Of a stretch of DNA of 55,077 nucleotides, positions 9,085 to 18,445 are shown piece by piece; position 1 is the first letter of the stretch; every line of letters starts with the position of its first letter. Location: positions 1 to 55,077 of the forward strand of contig NZ_JAUOEK010000050.1 of assembly GCF_030540835.1 (NCBI RefSeq), in the 5' to 3' direction. The position numbers were made by a program, and so were the translations under genes. The notes under the pieces are model-generated. The model made no database searches and had not been told where the DNA came from. It was given only the letters and a program-made list of their open reading frames with translations. The DNA comes from Flavivirga aquimarina. Lineage in GTDB: Bacteria > Bacteroidota > Bacteroidia > Flavobacteriales > Flavobacteriaceae.

Positions 9085-9116
9085 AAAGTTAATCCATAAA
9101 TTTAAAATTTACCATT

Positions 9117-9539
9117 ATGAATTTTTTTCAAAAAGAAATAAACTTACAACCTTATACAAGAGGGTTTCATTTAATTACTGATGTAATTTTAAATGAAATT
9201 CCAGGTATAAAACAAATTAATGTAGGGCAATTACAAGTGTTTATTAAGCATACATCGGCAAGTTTAACCATTAATGAAAATGCAGATCATACTGTAAGAA
9301 CAGATTTTGAAAGTCATTTTAATGTTATGGTTCCAGAAAATGCATCATATTATAAACATACCTATGAAGGTTCAGATGATATGCCAGCGCATATAAAAGC
9401 ATCATTACTTGGTACCTCAGTGCAGATCCCAATAACTAATGGTAAATTAAATTTAGGTATTTGGCAAGGTATTTATCTTTGTGAGCATAGAAATAGTGGC
9501 GGGATAAGGACTATAGTAATCACTGCTTTTGGAGTATAA
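9117..9539 (+). CDS. yjbQ: YjbQ family protein (UPF0047)
   Basis: A 140-residue cytoplasmic protein of the YjbQ/UPF0047 family, of the usual length. Conserved blocks visible are FIKHTSASLTINENAD (~43-58), the DFESHFN and YKHTYEGSDDMPAHIKASLLG segments, and the C-terminal LGIWQGIYLCEHRN followed by GGIRTIVIT. The invariant His residues in KHTSASL, YKHTYEG, AHIK and CEHR are all present. E. coli YjbQ shows weak thiamine-phosphate synthase activity in complementation, hence the automatic name 'secondary thiamine-phosphate synthase'; the physiological role is unsettled. It is a monocistronic unit ending in a strong terminator. Confidence 0.92.
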   Translation: MNFFQKEINLQPYTRGFHLITDVILNEIPGIKQINVGQLQVFIKHTSASLTINENADHTVRTDFESHFNVMVPENASYYKHTYEGSDDMPAHIKASLLGTSVQIPITNGKLNLGIWQGIYLCEHRNSGGIRTIVITAFGV

Positions 9540-9540
9540 A

Positions 9541-9568
9541 AAAATCCGATTCGAAAGAATCGGATTTT
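9541..9568. terminator. Bidirectional intrinsic terminator
   Basis: A perfect 12-bp stem (AAAATCCGATTC / GAATCGGATTTT) with a GAAA loop, flanked by A-run and T-run. It lies 2 nt after the yjbQ stop and 45 nt beyond the rplT stop of the opposing operon, so it can serve both converging transcripts. Confidence 0.9.
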
Positions 9569-9612
9569 TTATTATTAAGCGAATAATATGTTTTACAATA
9601 GGCGAAAACGCC

Positions 9613-9957
9613 TTATTTTACTTTCTGTATTACAGCTTTAAAAGCCTCAGGGTTATTCATCGCTAAATCTGCTAAAACCTTACGGTTTAATTCAATATCA
9701 TTAGCTTTTAATTTCCCCATAAATTGAGAATAAGATAAACCATGTTCTCTGGCTCCTGCGTTAATACGCGTAATCCATAAAGCACGGAATGTTCTCTTTT
9801 TGTTTCTACGGTCTCTGTACGAGTATTGCATCGCTTTATCAACCGCATTTTTAGCTACTGTCCAAACGTTTTTACGTCTTCCAAAGTAACCTTTTGCTTG
9901 TTTTATTACCTTTTTTCTTCTAGCTCTTTTTGCTACAGAATTTACTGATCTTGGCAT
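9613..9957 (-). CDS. rplT: 50S ribosomal protein L20
   Basis: A 114-residue early-assembling large-subunit protein that binds 23S rRNA. The start [20 protein letters not shown], the [10 protein letters not shown] motif, the [20 protein letters not shown] core and the ending [12 protein letters not shown] are diagnostic. It is the last gene of the thrS-infC-rpmI-rplT operon, 146 nt after rpmI. In E. coli L20 represses rpmI-rplT through mRNA structures; here the intergenic segments contain short hairpins, but a specific L20-binding site could not be identified by eye. Confidence 0.97.
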   Translation of the reverse strand: MPRSVNSVAKRARRKKVIKQAKGYFGRRKNVWTVAKNAVDKAMQYSYRDRRNKKRTFRALWITRINAGAREHGLSYSQFMGKLKANDIELNRKVLADLAMNNPEAFKAVIQKVK

Positions 9958-10103
9958 AATTTTAATTGTTTTTTGTAGTAGGCGTCCCGAACTTGTTTCG
10001 AGAACTTTTTTATTTTTTTAAATCGTAAATCAAAAATCTACAATCGTTAATCAATGAGCCTAACTCCAGGGTTTATAAATTTGTTTAACCGATTAAAACG
10101 ATA

Positions 10104-10301
10104 TTACTTTAAACGTAACATGGTTTTAATATTATCTTCATCCGACTTATGTACTAAAGCATCATGAGTCAGAGCAAGTTTACGCTTTTTAGTCTTCTTT
10201 GTTAAGATGTGACTTTTAAAAGCGTGCTTTCTTTTAATCTTTCCAGTACCCGTTAACTTAAAACGTTTCTTGGCACTAGATTTTGTTTTCATTTTAGGCA
10301 T
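10104..10301 (-). CDS. rpmI: 50S ribosomal protein L35
   Basis: A 65-residue, very basic ribosomal protein. [20 protein letters not shown] and the [14 protein letters not shown] motif are the family signature. It lies between infC and rplT in the conserved order, 85 nt downstream of infC. The gap to infC holds a 21-nt hairpin that belongs to a dispersed repeat. Confidence 0.97.
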   Translation of the reverse strand: MPKMKTKSSAKKRFKLTGTGKIKRKHAFKSHILTKKTKKRKLALTHDALVHKSDEDNIKTMLRLK

Positions 10302-10341
10302 TTTCTTTTCCTAGTTTTAATTATTTCGCTTAATTATTTTA

Positions 10342-10362
10342 TGCTGAACTCGTTTCAGCATC
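10342..10362. repeat. Short hairpin repeat between infC and rpmI
   Basis: ATGCTGAA (10342-10349) and TTCAGCAT (10355-10362) form a perfect 8-bp stem around a CTCGT loop. A close relative, ATGCTGAACTTGCTTCAG, occurs at ~33349-33366 and a diverged one at ~9987-10002. It sits inside the operon, so it may be only a repeat insertion or may adjust expression between infC and rpmI. Confidence 0.55.
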
Positions 10363-10386
10363 TTATTTTTTTATAATACGTGCTTA

Positions 10387-10935
10387 CTATTTTTTTGGTG
10401 CAATAAACATGGTCATACGTTTACCTTCTAAACGAGGCATTTGTTCTACTTTACCAAGTTCTTCTAAGTCTTGAGCTAAACGCAACAATAAAATCTGTCC
10501 TTGCTCTTTAAAAATAATGGATCGTCCTTTAAAAAACACAAAAGCCTTAAGCTTAGCGCCTTCTCTTAAGAACTTTTCAGCATGTTTCTTTTTAAATTCA
10601 TAATCATGATCGTCTGTTTGAGGACCAAAACGAATTTCTTTAATAATAACTTTAGTAGCTTTAGATTTTAAAGCCTTATCTCGTTTCTTTTGCTCGTAAA
10701 GAAACTTTTTATAATCCATAACCTTACAAACAGGAGGATCAGCTTTAGGAGAAATCTCTACAAGATCTAATCCTTGCTCATCAGCTATTTTTAAAGCATC
10801 TCTAGTAGAATATACACCTACTTCTACGTTATCTCCAACAAGACGTACGTTTGGCGTTGTAATCTTAGAGTTTATTTTATGTTTATCCTCTTGTATAACC
10901 CTTCTATTGGGTTGATTTCTTCTTCGAATTGCTAT
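10387..10935 (-). CDS. infC: Translation initiation factor IF-3 (non-canonical AUA start)
   Basis: IF-3 keeps 30S subunits free and proofreads the start codon. The C-terminal domain is obvious ([28 protein letters not shown]). The first ATG in frame, at 10719, would discard the whole N-terminal domain. Reading upstream, the same frame stays open and encodes [34 protein letters not shown] and [23 protein letters not shown], the standard N-domain and linker. The only in-frame candidates where homologues start (MAIRRR-) are ATA at 10935 or ATT at 10929; there is no ATG, GTG or TTG between the upstream TAA and there. ATA gives 182 residues. A non-canonical start matches the known IF-3 autoregulation through AUU in enterobacteria. 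thrS ends 31 nt upstream. Confidence 0.9.
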   Translation of the reverse strand: MAIRRRNQPNRRVIQEDKHKINSKITTPNVRLVGDNVEVGVYSTRDALKIADEQGLDLVEISPKADPPVCKVMDYKKFLYEQKKRDKALKSKATKVIIKEIRFGPQTDDHDYEFKKKHAEKFLREGAKLKAFVFFKGRSIIFKEQGQILLLRLAQDLEELGKVEQMPRLEGKRMTMFIAPKK

Positions 10936-10966
10936 GGCTTTATTTTTTTAAGTTAAACTTTATATT

Positions 10967-12901
10967 TTAGAACGATTTTAACGTTTTACTTATTTCTTCT
11001 TTTATAATTTCAGAGAAGTTTTCAATGGAAATCATTCCTAAATCTTCTCCACCATGCTTACGCACAGTTATTTTGTTTTCTTTCTCTTCTTGCTCACCAA
11101 TAATAATCATATACGGGTGTTTCTGCATTTCGGACTCTCGAATCTTTTTCCCGATAGTCTCATTTCTATGATCTGCAAGGGCGCGAATTTCGTCATTTTC
11201 TAGCAAATTTAAAACTTTTTCAGAGTATTTTTCGTATTTCTCACTAATTGATAATATTATTGCCTGTGTTGGCATGAGCCAAAGCGGGAAATTACCAGCC
11301 GTATGTTCTAACAAAATAGCAATGAATCGTTCCATACTTCCAAAAGGAGCACGGTGTATCATTATGGGTCTGTGTAGCTCGTTATCACTACCTTTATAAG
11401 TGAGTTCGAAACGTTCGGGTAAATTATAATCTACTTGAATCGTTCCAAGCTGCCAGCGTCTACCTAAGGCATCCTTTACCATAAAGTCTAACTTAGGGCC
11501 ATAAAAAGCAGCTTCACCAGTTTCAATAACAAAATCTAATCCTTTATCTGTTGCCGCATTAATAATTGCTTGTTCTGCTTTTTCCCAATTTGCAACATCA
11601 CCTATATATTTGTCTGGATTTTCAGGATCCCTTACAGAAACTTGTGCAGTAAAATTTTCAAACCCTAAAGAACCAAATACATAAAGAACGAGGTCTATAA
11701 CATCTTTAAACTCTTTATCCAATTGGTCTGGTGTACAAAATAAATGCGCATCATCTTGAGTAAAACCTCTTACTCTGGTTAAACCATGTAATTCACCACT
11801 TTGTTCGTACCTGTATACAGTTCCAAATTCTGCATAACGCTTAGGTAAATCTTTATAACTCCATTGTGCACTATTATATATTTCACAGTGGTGAGGGCAG
11901 TTCATAGGTTTTAACAAAAACTCCTCATCTTCTTTGGGTGTGCGTATGGGCTGAAAACTATCTTCACCATACTTAGCATAATGGCCAGAAGTCACATATA
12001 ATTCCTTTTGTCCAATATGAGGAGAAATAACCATTTCGTAACCCGCTTTCTTTTGTGCAACTTTTAAAAAGTTTTCTAAACGCTCACGTAAAGCAGCTCC
12101 TTTTGGTAACCATAACGGCAAACCTTGTCCAACTTTTCTAGAGAATGTAAACAATTCTAATTCTTTGCCTAATTTTCTGTGATCGCGTTTTTTAGCTTCT
12201 TCTAATAGTGCTAAATATTCTGTAAGTTCTTTTTGCTTTGGAAACGATATGCCATAAACACGTGTTAATTGAGGCTTGTTTTCATCACCTCTCCAATAAG
12301 CTCCGGCAACCGATAAAATTTTTACGGCCTTAATAATACCAGTATTTGGGATATGACCTCCGCGACATAGATCGGTAAAAGTTGAGTGATCGCAAAAAGT
12401 AATCGTTCCATCCTCTAGGTTTTCAACCAATTCTGTTTTAAAGTCATTATCACTATATAATGATAAAGCCTCGGCTTTCGTAGCAGAACGCATTTTAAAA
12501 TCATGTTTCCCACGAGCAATCTCCAACATTTTTGTTTCAATGGCTTTAAAGTCTTTTTCAGAAACAACATGCTCACCAAAATCGACATCATAATAAAACC
12601 CGTTTTCAATCGCAGGACCAATGGTAAGCTTAGCACCAGCATATAATTCTTCAATAGCTTGAGCCAAAACGTGTGCACTACTATGCCAAAAAGCTGTTTT
12701 ACCAGCCTCATCTCGCCAGGTATATAAAACTAGCGAGCCATCGGTGGTTAAAGGCGTAACAGTTTCCACGGTTGTACCATTAAAATTTGCCGAAATCACG
12801 TTTCTAGCAAACCCTTCACTAATGCTTTTAGCAACATCCATAGGCGTAACGTTTTTTTCAAACGTTTTTATAGTACCATCGGGTAATGTAATATGTATCA
12901 T
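10967..12901 (-). CDS. thrS: Threonyl-tRNA synthetase
   Basis: Charges tRNA-Thr. The 644 residues show the full domain set: TGS domain (1-60, starting [11 protein letters not shown]), editing domain (~70-225, with [14 protein letters not shown] and the C-x-x-x-H-like [12 protein letters not shown]), class II catalytic core (~245-530) with zinc ligands in KPMNCPHH and [13 protein letters not shown] and motif 2 [21 protein letters not shown], and the anticodon-binding domain (~535-644, beginning [13 protein letters not shown]). It is the first gene of the operon with infC, rpmI and rplT, and carries its own predicted promoter. Confidence 0.98.
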   Translation of the reverse strand: MIHITLPDGTIKTFEKNVTPMDVAKSISEGFARNVISANFNGTTVETVTPLTTDGSLVLYTWRDEAGKTAFWHSSAHVLAQAIEELYAGAKLTIGPAIENGFYYDVDFGEHVVSEKDFKAIETKMLEIARGKHDFKMRSATKAEALSLYSDNDFKTELVENLEDGTITFCDHSTFTDLCRGGHIPNTGIIKAVKILSVAGAYWRGDENKPQLTRVYGISFPKQKELTEYLALLEEAKKRDHRKLGKELELFTFSRKVGQGLPLWLPKGAALRERLENFLKVAQKKAGYEMVISPHIGQKELYVTSGHYAKYGEDSFQPIRTPKEDEEFLLKPMNCPHHCEIYNSAQWSYKDLPKRYAEFGTVYRYEQSGELHGLTRVRGFTQDDAHLFCTPDQLDKEFKDVIDLVLYVFGSLGFENFTAQVSVRDPENPDKYIGDVANWEKAEQAIINAATDKGLDFVIETGEAAFYGPKLDFMVKDALGRRWQLGTIQVDYNLPERFELTYKGSDNELHRPIMIHRAPFGSMERFIAILLEHTAGNFPLWLMPTQAIILSISEKYEKYSEKVLNLLENDEIRALADHRNETIGKKIRESEMQKHPYMIIIGEQEEKENKITVRKHGGEDLGMISIENFSEIIKEEISKTLKSF

Positions 12902-12924
12902 TAAAACAGATTAAAATCAGTGTG

Positions 12925-12955
12925 CAAAGATAATAGTATAAACAAATCCACACAA
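12925..12955 (-). promoter_or_regulatory. Predicted thrS operon promoter
   Basis: On the minus strand TATCTTTG (12932-12925) matches the TAnnTTTG -7 element exactly, and a TTG -33 core (12955-12953) stands 20 nt upstream, the spacing usual in Bacteroidota. The -7 element is 23 nt before the thrS ATG. Confidence 0.65.
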
Positions 12956-13105
12956 TAATATCTGAAGGTATATTCAACCTTAATTGTAATAAATCTCATT
13001 TATGTTAAATACTGGTAAAAAGTCTAAATGAGTTCCTAGATAAACGATTTTAATTCTTTAAGTTTTTATAGAAAAGAAATGTTTAAATAGTTTAAAAGGC
13101 AATAA

Positions 13106-13693
13106 TTAAGTCCTAGCATGTTTTTTTTCAAACAGTAAAAACAATATCCCATCAACTTTTTCAGAAAAGGTTTTGCGTAATATGGAAAATGCCTTGGTTA
13201 TATGTGCTTCAACAGTTTTTATAGAAATATTAAGGTAGTCAGATATTTCTATATTAGTAAGGCCATCTTTTCTACTTAAAAGAAAAACTTCTTTGCATTT
13301 GGGAGGAAGGGTTTCTATTTCTTTTTTGACTCTTTCTATTATTTTTTCAAAAATATTATTTTCATAACTCTCAGTTGTTTTCTCTAGTGCATCAAAATAT
13401 TTTTGCTCTAAAAGCATTGCGGATTGGTTTTTCTTATATTGATTCAAAAATTCATTATGTACAGATTTGAACAAATAATTCTGTAAAGAAGTTTTAATAT
13501 CAATTTTTTTTCTCCTTTCCCAAGTTCTCAAAAAGACATTCTGGATAATATCTTGAGCCATAGCCAAATCATTTGTTAATGATAAAGCATAACCAAATAA
13601 TCTTTGATTGTAGTTATCTACGATATAAATAAATGCTTTTTGCTCACCTTTTTTAAGGTGCTCTATTAATAATTTTTCGTTTTTATAATTCAT
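13106..13693 (-). CDS. ECF RNA polymerase sigma factor of PUL1
   Basis: A 195-residue sigma-70-family ECF factor of the Bacteroidota expansion type. Region 2 is visible as YNQRLFGYALSLTNDLAMAQDIIQNVFLRTWERR (~30-63, core binding and -10 recognition), and region 4 as LPPKCKEVFLLSRKDGLTNIEISDYLNISIKTVEAHITKAF (~133-175, -35 recognition HTH). It is transcribed away from the adjacent FecR gene, the standard ECF/FecR/SusC arrangement in which the anti-sigma factor releases the sigma factor when SusC binds its glycan. It shares extended similarity with the sigma factor at 33.5-34.1 kb, which suggests duplication. Confidence 0.9.
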   Translation of the reverse strand: MNYKNEKLLIEHLKKGEQKAFIYIVDNYNQRLFGYALSLTNDLAMAQDIIQNVFLRTWERRKKIDIKTSLQNYLFKSVHNEFLNQYKKNQSAMLLEQKYFDALEKTTESYENNIFEKIIERVKKEIETLPPKCKEVFLLSRKDGLTNIEISDYLNISIKTVEAHITKAFSILRKTFSEKVDGILFLLFEKKHART

Positions 13694-13760
13694 AAAAAAA
13701 TATATAAGTCGTAATTTTTATAGCATTACAGTGCAAATATCTAAAAAAAATCAACAAAAA

Positions 13761-13790
13761 GTTAGGGTATTGTAAAATAGCATTGTCTTA
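13761..13790 (+). promoter_or_regulatory. Candidate ECF-type promoter of fecR (PUL1)
   Basis: GTTAGGG (13761-13767), then 17 nt, then GTCTTA (13785-13790), ends 20 nt before the fecR ATG. The same GTTAGGG-N17-GTTTTA arrangement precedes the paralogous fecR of PUL2. The spacing and placement suit -35/-10 boxes of an ECF sigma factor. Confidence 0.5.
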
Positions 13791-13810
13791 CTTAAAAGAA
13801 TATTGGTTAA

Positions 13811-14962
13811 ATGGGTTCTAAAAAAATAGAAAATCTTATAAGCAAATACCTTACTAATGAAGTGACTTCATCTGAATTAAATTATCTGTCTAAATGGATT
13901 GAAGACCCTGAAAATGAAAGATTGTTTTATAGCCATGTTAAAACCTTTTATGAAGTTACTACCGCTATGAATGTTCCAAATACTGATGATATTAAGAAAA
14001 ACCTTTTAGAGAAGATAAAGAGAGATAAAAACCCTTTTTATAATGATAAAGTGAGGCGTGTTATGAAATACGCAGCTGTACTTGTTATATTTTTAAGTAT
14101 TGGGTATTTGTATCATGCAGGTTATTTTGATAATAAATCTAAGCTTATTATCCCTAATGAAAGTATTACGCTTCAGTTGGAAAATGGTAATACAAAAGTT
14201 CTTAATGAAGACGGTTCAACTAAATTAGTAGATGCTAAAGGTCGATTAATTGGAGAACAAAATGGGAATCAATTAGTATACACTAATGATGAAGTTAAAG
14301 AGACTATAGTCTATAACACCTTAAATGTTCCTTATGGTAAACGCTTTACATTACAACTCTCTGATGGCACTCTTGTTTATTTAAATTCAGGAACTTCGCT
14401 CAAATATCCAGTAAACTTTATAACGGGAAAAAGTAGAAAAGTATTTTTAAAAGGTGAAGCTTATTTTGATGTAACAAAAGATGAAAATCATCCATTTATT
14501 GTTAATGCAGATGGTATGGATGTAAGAGTCTTAGGAACGCAATTTAATATAGCCTCATATCCAGAGGATAATGAAATTAATACGGTATTGGTAGAAGGAG
14601 CTGTAAGTATCTACAAAACGGAAGCCTCTTATAATACAGAAGATGTAACTATTTTAAAACCTGGATTTAAAGCTGCATGGCAGAAAAATAGTAACCAAAT
14701 ACATATTGGAGAAGTTGATATAGAACTTCATACCGCTTGGATTAATGGCAGAATTATATTTAGGCATATGCCGTTTAATAATATTATGAAAAAACTAGAA
14801 CGCCATTATAATGTAACTATTATTAATAACAATATAAACTTGGGTAATGATTTATTATCAGCCAGTTTCGATGTAGAAACAATCGAACAAGTATTTGAAA
14901 CGATCAATGAAATTCATCCCATTGACTTTGTTATTAAAGACAATAAAATTATAATTAACTAA
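13811..14962 (+). CDS. FecR-type anti-sigma factor of PUL1
   Basis: A 383-residue inner-membrane anti-sigma protein. A cytoplasmic sigma-binding helical domain (1-80) is followed by one membrane helix (~84-102, YAAVLVIFLSIGYLYHAGYF). The periplasmic FecR domain includes VPYGKRFTLQLSDGTLVYLNSGTSLKYP and VFLKGEAYFDVTKDENHPFIV (~180-240), and a C-terminal DUF4974-like domain follows (from ~312, TAWINGRIIFRHMPFNNIMKKLERHY). It transmits the signal from the N-terminal STN domain of the neighbouring SusC to the divergent sigma factor. It has the same length as the PUL2 FecR and long stretches in common with it. Confidence 0.93.
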   Translation: MGSKKIENLISKYLTNEVTSSELNYLSKWIEDPENERLFYSHVKTFYEVTTAMNVPNTDDIKKNLLEKIKRDKNPFYNDKVRRVMKYAAVLVIFLSIGYLYHAGYFDNKSKLIIPNESITLQLENGNTKVLNEDGSTKLVDAKGRLIGEQNGNQLVYTNDEVKETIVYNTLNVPYGKRFTLQLSDGTLVYLNSGTSLKYPVNFITGKSRKVFLKGEAYFDVTKDENHPFIVNADGMDVRVLGTQFNIASYPEDNEINTVLVEGAVSIYKTEASYNTEDVTILKPGFKAAWQKNSNQIHIGEVDIELHTAWINGRIIFRHMPFNNIMKKLERHYNVTIINNNINLGNDLLSASFDVETIEQVFETINEIHPIDFVIKDNKIIIN

Positions 14963-14975
14963 ACTAAATAACTAA

Positions 14976-15115
14976 TTGCCTATGAAATAACAAAAACCAT
15001 CTTACAAGCGAATAATAATTACTATTTCATCGAAAATTAATTGATAAAAAAATCGGAAGACGCTGTGAACGCCTCCCGATAATAAAATAGTGATTAAATT
15101 AATTAACCACTTAAA
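14976..15115 (+). promoter_or_regulatory. Conserved fecR-susC leader element (copy 1)
   Basis: This intergenic leader has three parts that recur in the same order before the PUL2 susC. First is TTGCCTATGAAATAA, with a two-codon ORF exactly 20 nt after the fecR stop. Second is a hairpin at 15052-15080 (11-bp stem with two mismatches, loop CTGTGAA). Third is the block ATAGTGATTAAATTAATTAA starting at 15087. A riboregulator or attenuator role is inference. Confidence 0.55.
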
Positions 15116-15128
15116 GCATAACAAAAAT

Positions 15129-18100
15129 ATGAAAAAAGTACTTAAGCTAGGCTACTACGCTTACATTCCTTTAAAATTTGACCTAAAAATGAAGCTGACA
15201 ACTCTCTTTTTAATAGTTTCTTTATTTCAACTTCAGGCTAATGAGTCTTATGCTCAAAAAACAAAGGTTACTCTAACTTTAGAAAATGTGAGTATAGAAA
15301 GTGTTTTAAATAAAATAGAATCTCTTACAGATTTTAAATTTATTTATAAGTCTAATGAGATAGACTATCAAAAAATAGTCTCAATAAAAGCGAAAAAAGA
15401 ACGTATATCCATTATATTAAAAAATATATTTGATGGGTCTAATACGGTTTTTAAGGTTGTAGATAAACAAATTATTCTAAAGAAAGAACCGTCACAAACC
15501 CCCGAAAAATTAACAGTAAACTCAAGTATAGAAACTGAGATTATACAAGGGATTACAGTTTCGGGTACTATAACAGATGCTAATAACCAACCATTACCTG
15601 GTGCCAATATAATTGAAAAAGGCACTACAAATGGTACACAAACAGATTTTGATGGCAATTTTACCATTGAGGTTAACAATGAGAATGCAACCTTAATTAT
15701 TTCTTTTATCGGTTTTACAACTCAAGAAGTATCCGTAAACGGACAAAGCCAACTAGCTATTACTCTTAAAGAAGACGCAGCGGCTCTTGATGAGGTGGTG
15801 GTTATAGGTTATGGTACAGTTAGAAAAAGAGACCTAACGGGCTCGGTTTCTTCAGTTGATACGGAGGAAACATTCGCAGCACCAGTGTCAAACTTAGATC
15901 AGGCATTGCAAGGTAGGGCTGCTGGAGTTCAGGTAACCACTGTTAATGGTGCGCCTGGTTCAGGGGCTACCATACGTATTCGTGGTGGTAACTCCATTAC
16001 AGCGGGCAATGAGCCACTTTATGTTATTGATGGTTTTGTTGGTGGTGGAGACTTAAATACAATTAATCCAAACGACATTGAATCCATTGAAATACTAAAA
16101 GATGCTTCTTCTACAGCAATTTATGGTTCACGTGGAGCGAATGGGGTTATTTTAATTACTACCAAAAGAGGGAAAAAGGGAAAATTAAGTGTTAACCTAA
16201 AAACTTCGTTGGGTATCCAAAGTCTTCCAAGAAAGGTCGATGTTCAGAATGGAGCAGAATTTGCAAGCTTTATTAACACAGCACTCGCAGATAGATTTGA
16301 CTTGAACAACCTTCCAGGTGAAGATACCGATTGGCAAGAAGTATTAAGCAGAGATGCGGTAATTTCAGACCATGCGCTTTCAATTGCTGGTGGTTCAGAA
16401 AAAACAAATTACTTTGTCTCATTTGGTGCGCTTGATCAGGAAGGTATTCTCAAGGGGAGTGATTTTGAGAGATATACTTTAAGAACCAATATTGACAATC
16501 AGCTTACTAAAACTACAAAGCTAGGTGTTAATCTTGCGCTTACAAGAACAATTACCAATAACTCAATAGGCACTTCAAACCTTCAAGCTATAATTCGTGC
16601 TGATCCATTACGTCCAGCTTTTGATGAAGAGGGTAATTTTACCATTGATAATGTTGGCCTAGATAATTTAGGCCCAAACCTATTAGCCGATGCTGATCTT
16701 AATACAGACGAGACTATTAACAATAGGATACTTATTAATACATTTTTTGAAGCTGTAATAGCAAAAGATTTTACATGGAAATCTACTTTGGGCGGTGATT
16801 TTGTATTTCAAAAAAGAGATGTATTTAGCCCTTCTAGCAACCCTTCAAATATTCAAGCAAACCTGTTGGCTAGTGGTAGTGTAAACCAATTGGACGGTTT
16901 TGTATGGATAAATGAAAATACCTTAAATTACAATAAAATCGTTGGAGACCATTCTTTTAACGCACTGGCTGGATTTACTTCTCAGAGGGGTAGAACTGAA
17001 ACAAATATTACAAATGCTAGCCAGATACCCAGTGATGGTGTGGGATTAGATGCACTTGAATTAGCACCTCAAGAAAATGTAACGATAAATTCCAGTTTCA
17101 CTGAATTTTCTTTAGTATCTTTTTTAGGTAGGCTTAACTATAATTATAAAGGCAAGTATTTACTTACTGCATCTTTTAGGAGGGACGGTTCCTCAAGATT
17201 AGGAACAAATAATAGGTATGCAAACTTCCCATCTGTTGCACTGGCCTGGAGAGTGTCAGATGAACCATTTTTACAGAACAGTTCTGTAATCAGTAACTTA
17301 AAACTACGAACTAGTTATGGTCTTACAGGTAACCAAAATGTTGATGCATTTAGCACCCTATCTTCGCTAAACACAGAGGGAACAGCAATTTTGAATCAAG
17401 GGCTGGTTGTTGGTGCCCAACAAGGTACTTTGGCAAACCCAGACTTAAAATGGGAAACCACGGAGCAATTTGATTTTGGCTTGGAATTGGGCTTGTTTAA
17501 TAATAGGTTAAAAACCGAAATAGATGTGTACTATAAGAAAACAGACGACTTGCTGCTCGACGCCGCAGTTCCAGGTATAACAGGATTTGCATCTACGCTT
17601 CGTAATGTAGGTTCTTTAGAAAATAAGGGAATTGATGTTTCTATTACTGGGGTTATTATTAATACAGAAGATTTTAATTGGACGTCAACATTAAATATTT
17701 CGCACTTTCAAAACAAAGTACTTGACCTAGGCGATGTAGATTTTATTACAACCTTAGAGCTGCAGAGCACGCCGGTAAGTCAATTGATAGAAGGAGAACC
17801 TGTAGGTACCTTTGTAGGGGCTATTTATGATGGAGTGGATTCAGCTACTGGTGAGGCAATTTATAGAGACCTCGATGGGGATGGGGAGTTTAACCCAGAG
17901 TTCGATACCACGGTAATTGGTGATGCAAACCCAGACTTTTTTGGAGGATTCACAAATACGTTCCGATATAAGAATTTTGATATGATGACGTTTTTCCAGT
18001 TTTCTTCTGGTAACGATATCTATAATTTAGATGTGTTTCAGGTCAATGGAACACAATTAAACTCTTATGCAGACTTACGTGCTGGGGTATGGTCTGCAGC

Positions 18101-18422
18101 AAATCCAGATAATGCCACTATTCCTGTCATAGGAAGCGCATCATTGAACAGGTCTAACAGCCTTTTTCTTCAGGATGGTAGCTTCTTAAGATTTAGAACC
18201 CTTCAACTTGGATATTCCATTCCTATGGCTGAAAAGTTAGGCTTAAACTCTTTTAGAGTGTTTGCTACTGCCAATAATCTGTTTTTAGTTGACTCAGATG
18301 ATTTTTTAGGATTTGACCCAGATACCAATAGTGAAGGTACCAATAATGTTCTAAGAGGAATTGATGAATTAGCATATCCTCAAAATCGTTCATTTATTAT
18401 GGGGATTGAAGTATCATTTTAA
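15129..18422 (+). CDS. SusC/RagA-family TonB-dependent outer-membrane glycan transporter (PUL1), with STN domain
   Basis: A ~1097-residue TonB-dependent transporter that imports oligosaccharides together with its SusD lid. An extended N-terminus leads to the signal peptide core MKLTTLFLIVSLFQLQANES (~22-41). An STN signalling domain follows (~47-115, VTLTLENVSIESVLNKIESL) and marks a transducer controlled by FecR/ECF. Next are a carboxypeptidase-regulatory-like domain (~147-225, GTITDANNQPLPGANIIEKG), the LDEVVVIGYGTVRKRDLTGSV SusC box, the plug, and a 22-strand barrel ending in IEVSF with terminal Phe. The start at ATG 15129 is preferred; an in-frame GTG at 15090 is conserved with PUL2 and cannot be excluded. 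Confidence 0.95.
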   Translation: MKKVLKLGYYAYIPLKFDLKMKLTTLFLIVSLFQLQANESYAQKTKVTLTLENVSIESVLNKIESLTDFKFIYKSNEIDYQKIVSIKAKKERISIILKNIFDGSNTVFKVVDKQIILKKEPSQTPEKLTVNSSIETEIIQGITVSGTITDANNQPLPGANIIEKGTTNGTQTDFDGNFTIEVNNENATLIISFIGFTTQEVSVNGQSQLAITLKEDAAALDEVVVIGYGTVRKRDLTGSVSSVDTEETFAAPVSNLDQALQGRAAGVQVTTVNGAPGSGATIRIRGGNSITAGNEPLYVIDGFVGGGDLNTINPNDIESIEILKDASSTAIYGSRGANGVILITTKRGKKGKLSVNLKTSLGIQSLPRKVDVQNGAEFASFINTALADRFDLNNLPGEDTDWQEVLSRDAVISDHALSIAGGSEKTNYFVSFGALDQEGILKGSDFERYTLRTNIDNQLTKTTKLGVNLALTRTITNNSIGTSNLQAIIRADPLRPAFDEEGNFTIDNVGLDNLGPNLLADADLNTDETINNRILINTFFEAVIAKDFTWKSTLGGDFVFQKRDVFSPSSNPSNIQANLLASGSVNQLDGFVWINENTLNYNKIVGDHSFNALAGFTSQRGRTETNITNASQIPSDGVGLDALELAPQENVTINSSFTEFSLVSFLGRLNYNYKGKYLLTASFRRDGSSRLGTNNRYANFPSVALAWRVSDEPFLQNSSVISNLKLRTSYGLTGNQNVDAFSTLSSLNTEGTAILNQGLVVGAQQGTLANPDLKWETTEQFDFGLELGLFNNRLKTEIDVYYKKTDDLLLDAAVPGITGFASTLRNVGSLENKGIDVSITGVIINTEDFNWTSTLNISHFQNKVLDLGDVDFITTLELQSTPVSQLIEGEPVGTFVGAIYDGVDSATGEAIYRDLDGDGEFNPEFDTTVIGDANPDFFGGFTNTFRYKNFDMMTFFQFSSGNDIYNLDVFQVNGTQLNSYADLRAGVWSAANPDNATIPVIGSASLNRSNSLFLQDGSFLRFRTLQLGYSIPMAEKLGLNSFRVFATANNLFLVDSDDFLGFDPDTNSEGTNNVLRGIDELAYPQNRSFIMGIEVSF

Positions 18423-18445
18423 ACGTAATCAAAAAAATTATACAA

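Noticed and set aside
8999-9116. Thiamine-pyrophosphate riboswitch upstream of yjbQ
   Set aside because: The name suggests thiamine, but the region is too short and AT-rich and lacks the CUGAGA-type core.
10387-10719. A 110-residue stand-alone IF-3 C-terminal domain protein
   Set aside because: The same frame continues upstream with a complete, recognisable N-terminal domain; the short form is an artefact of requiring ATG/GTG/TTG.
12415-12711. 98-codon open frame on the minus strand
   Set aside because: It lies inside thrS in another frame and has no family features.
15090-15128. GTG start extending SusC by 13 residues
   Set aside because: Conserved in both PULs, so kept as a possibility, but the ATG fits the usual MKK start and the conservation can equally be at the RNA level.
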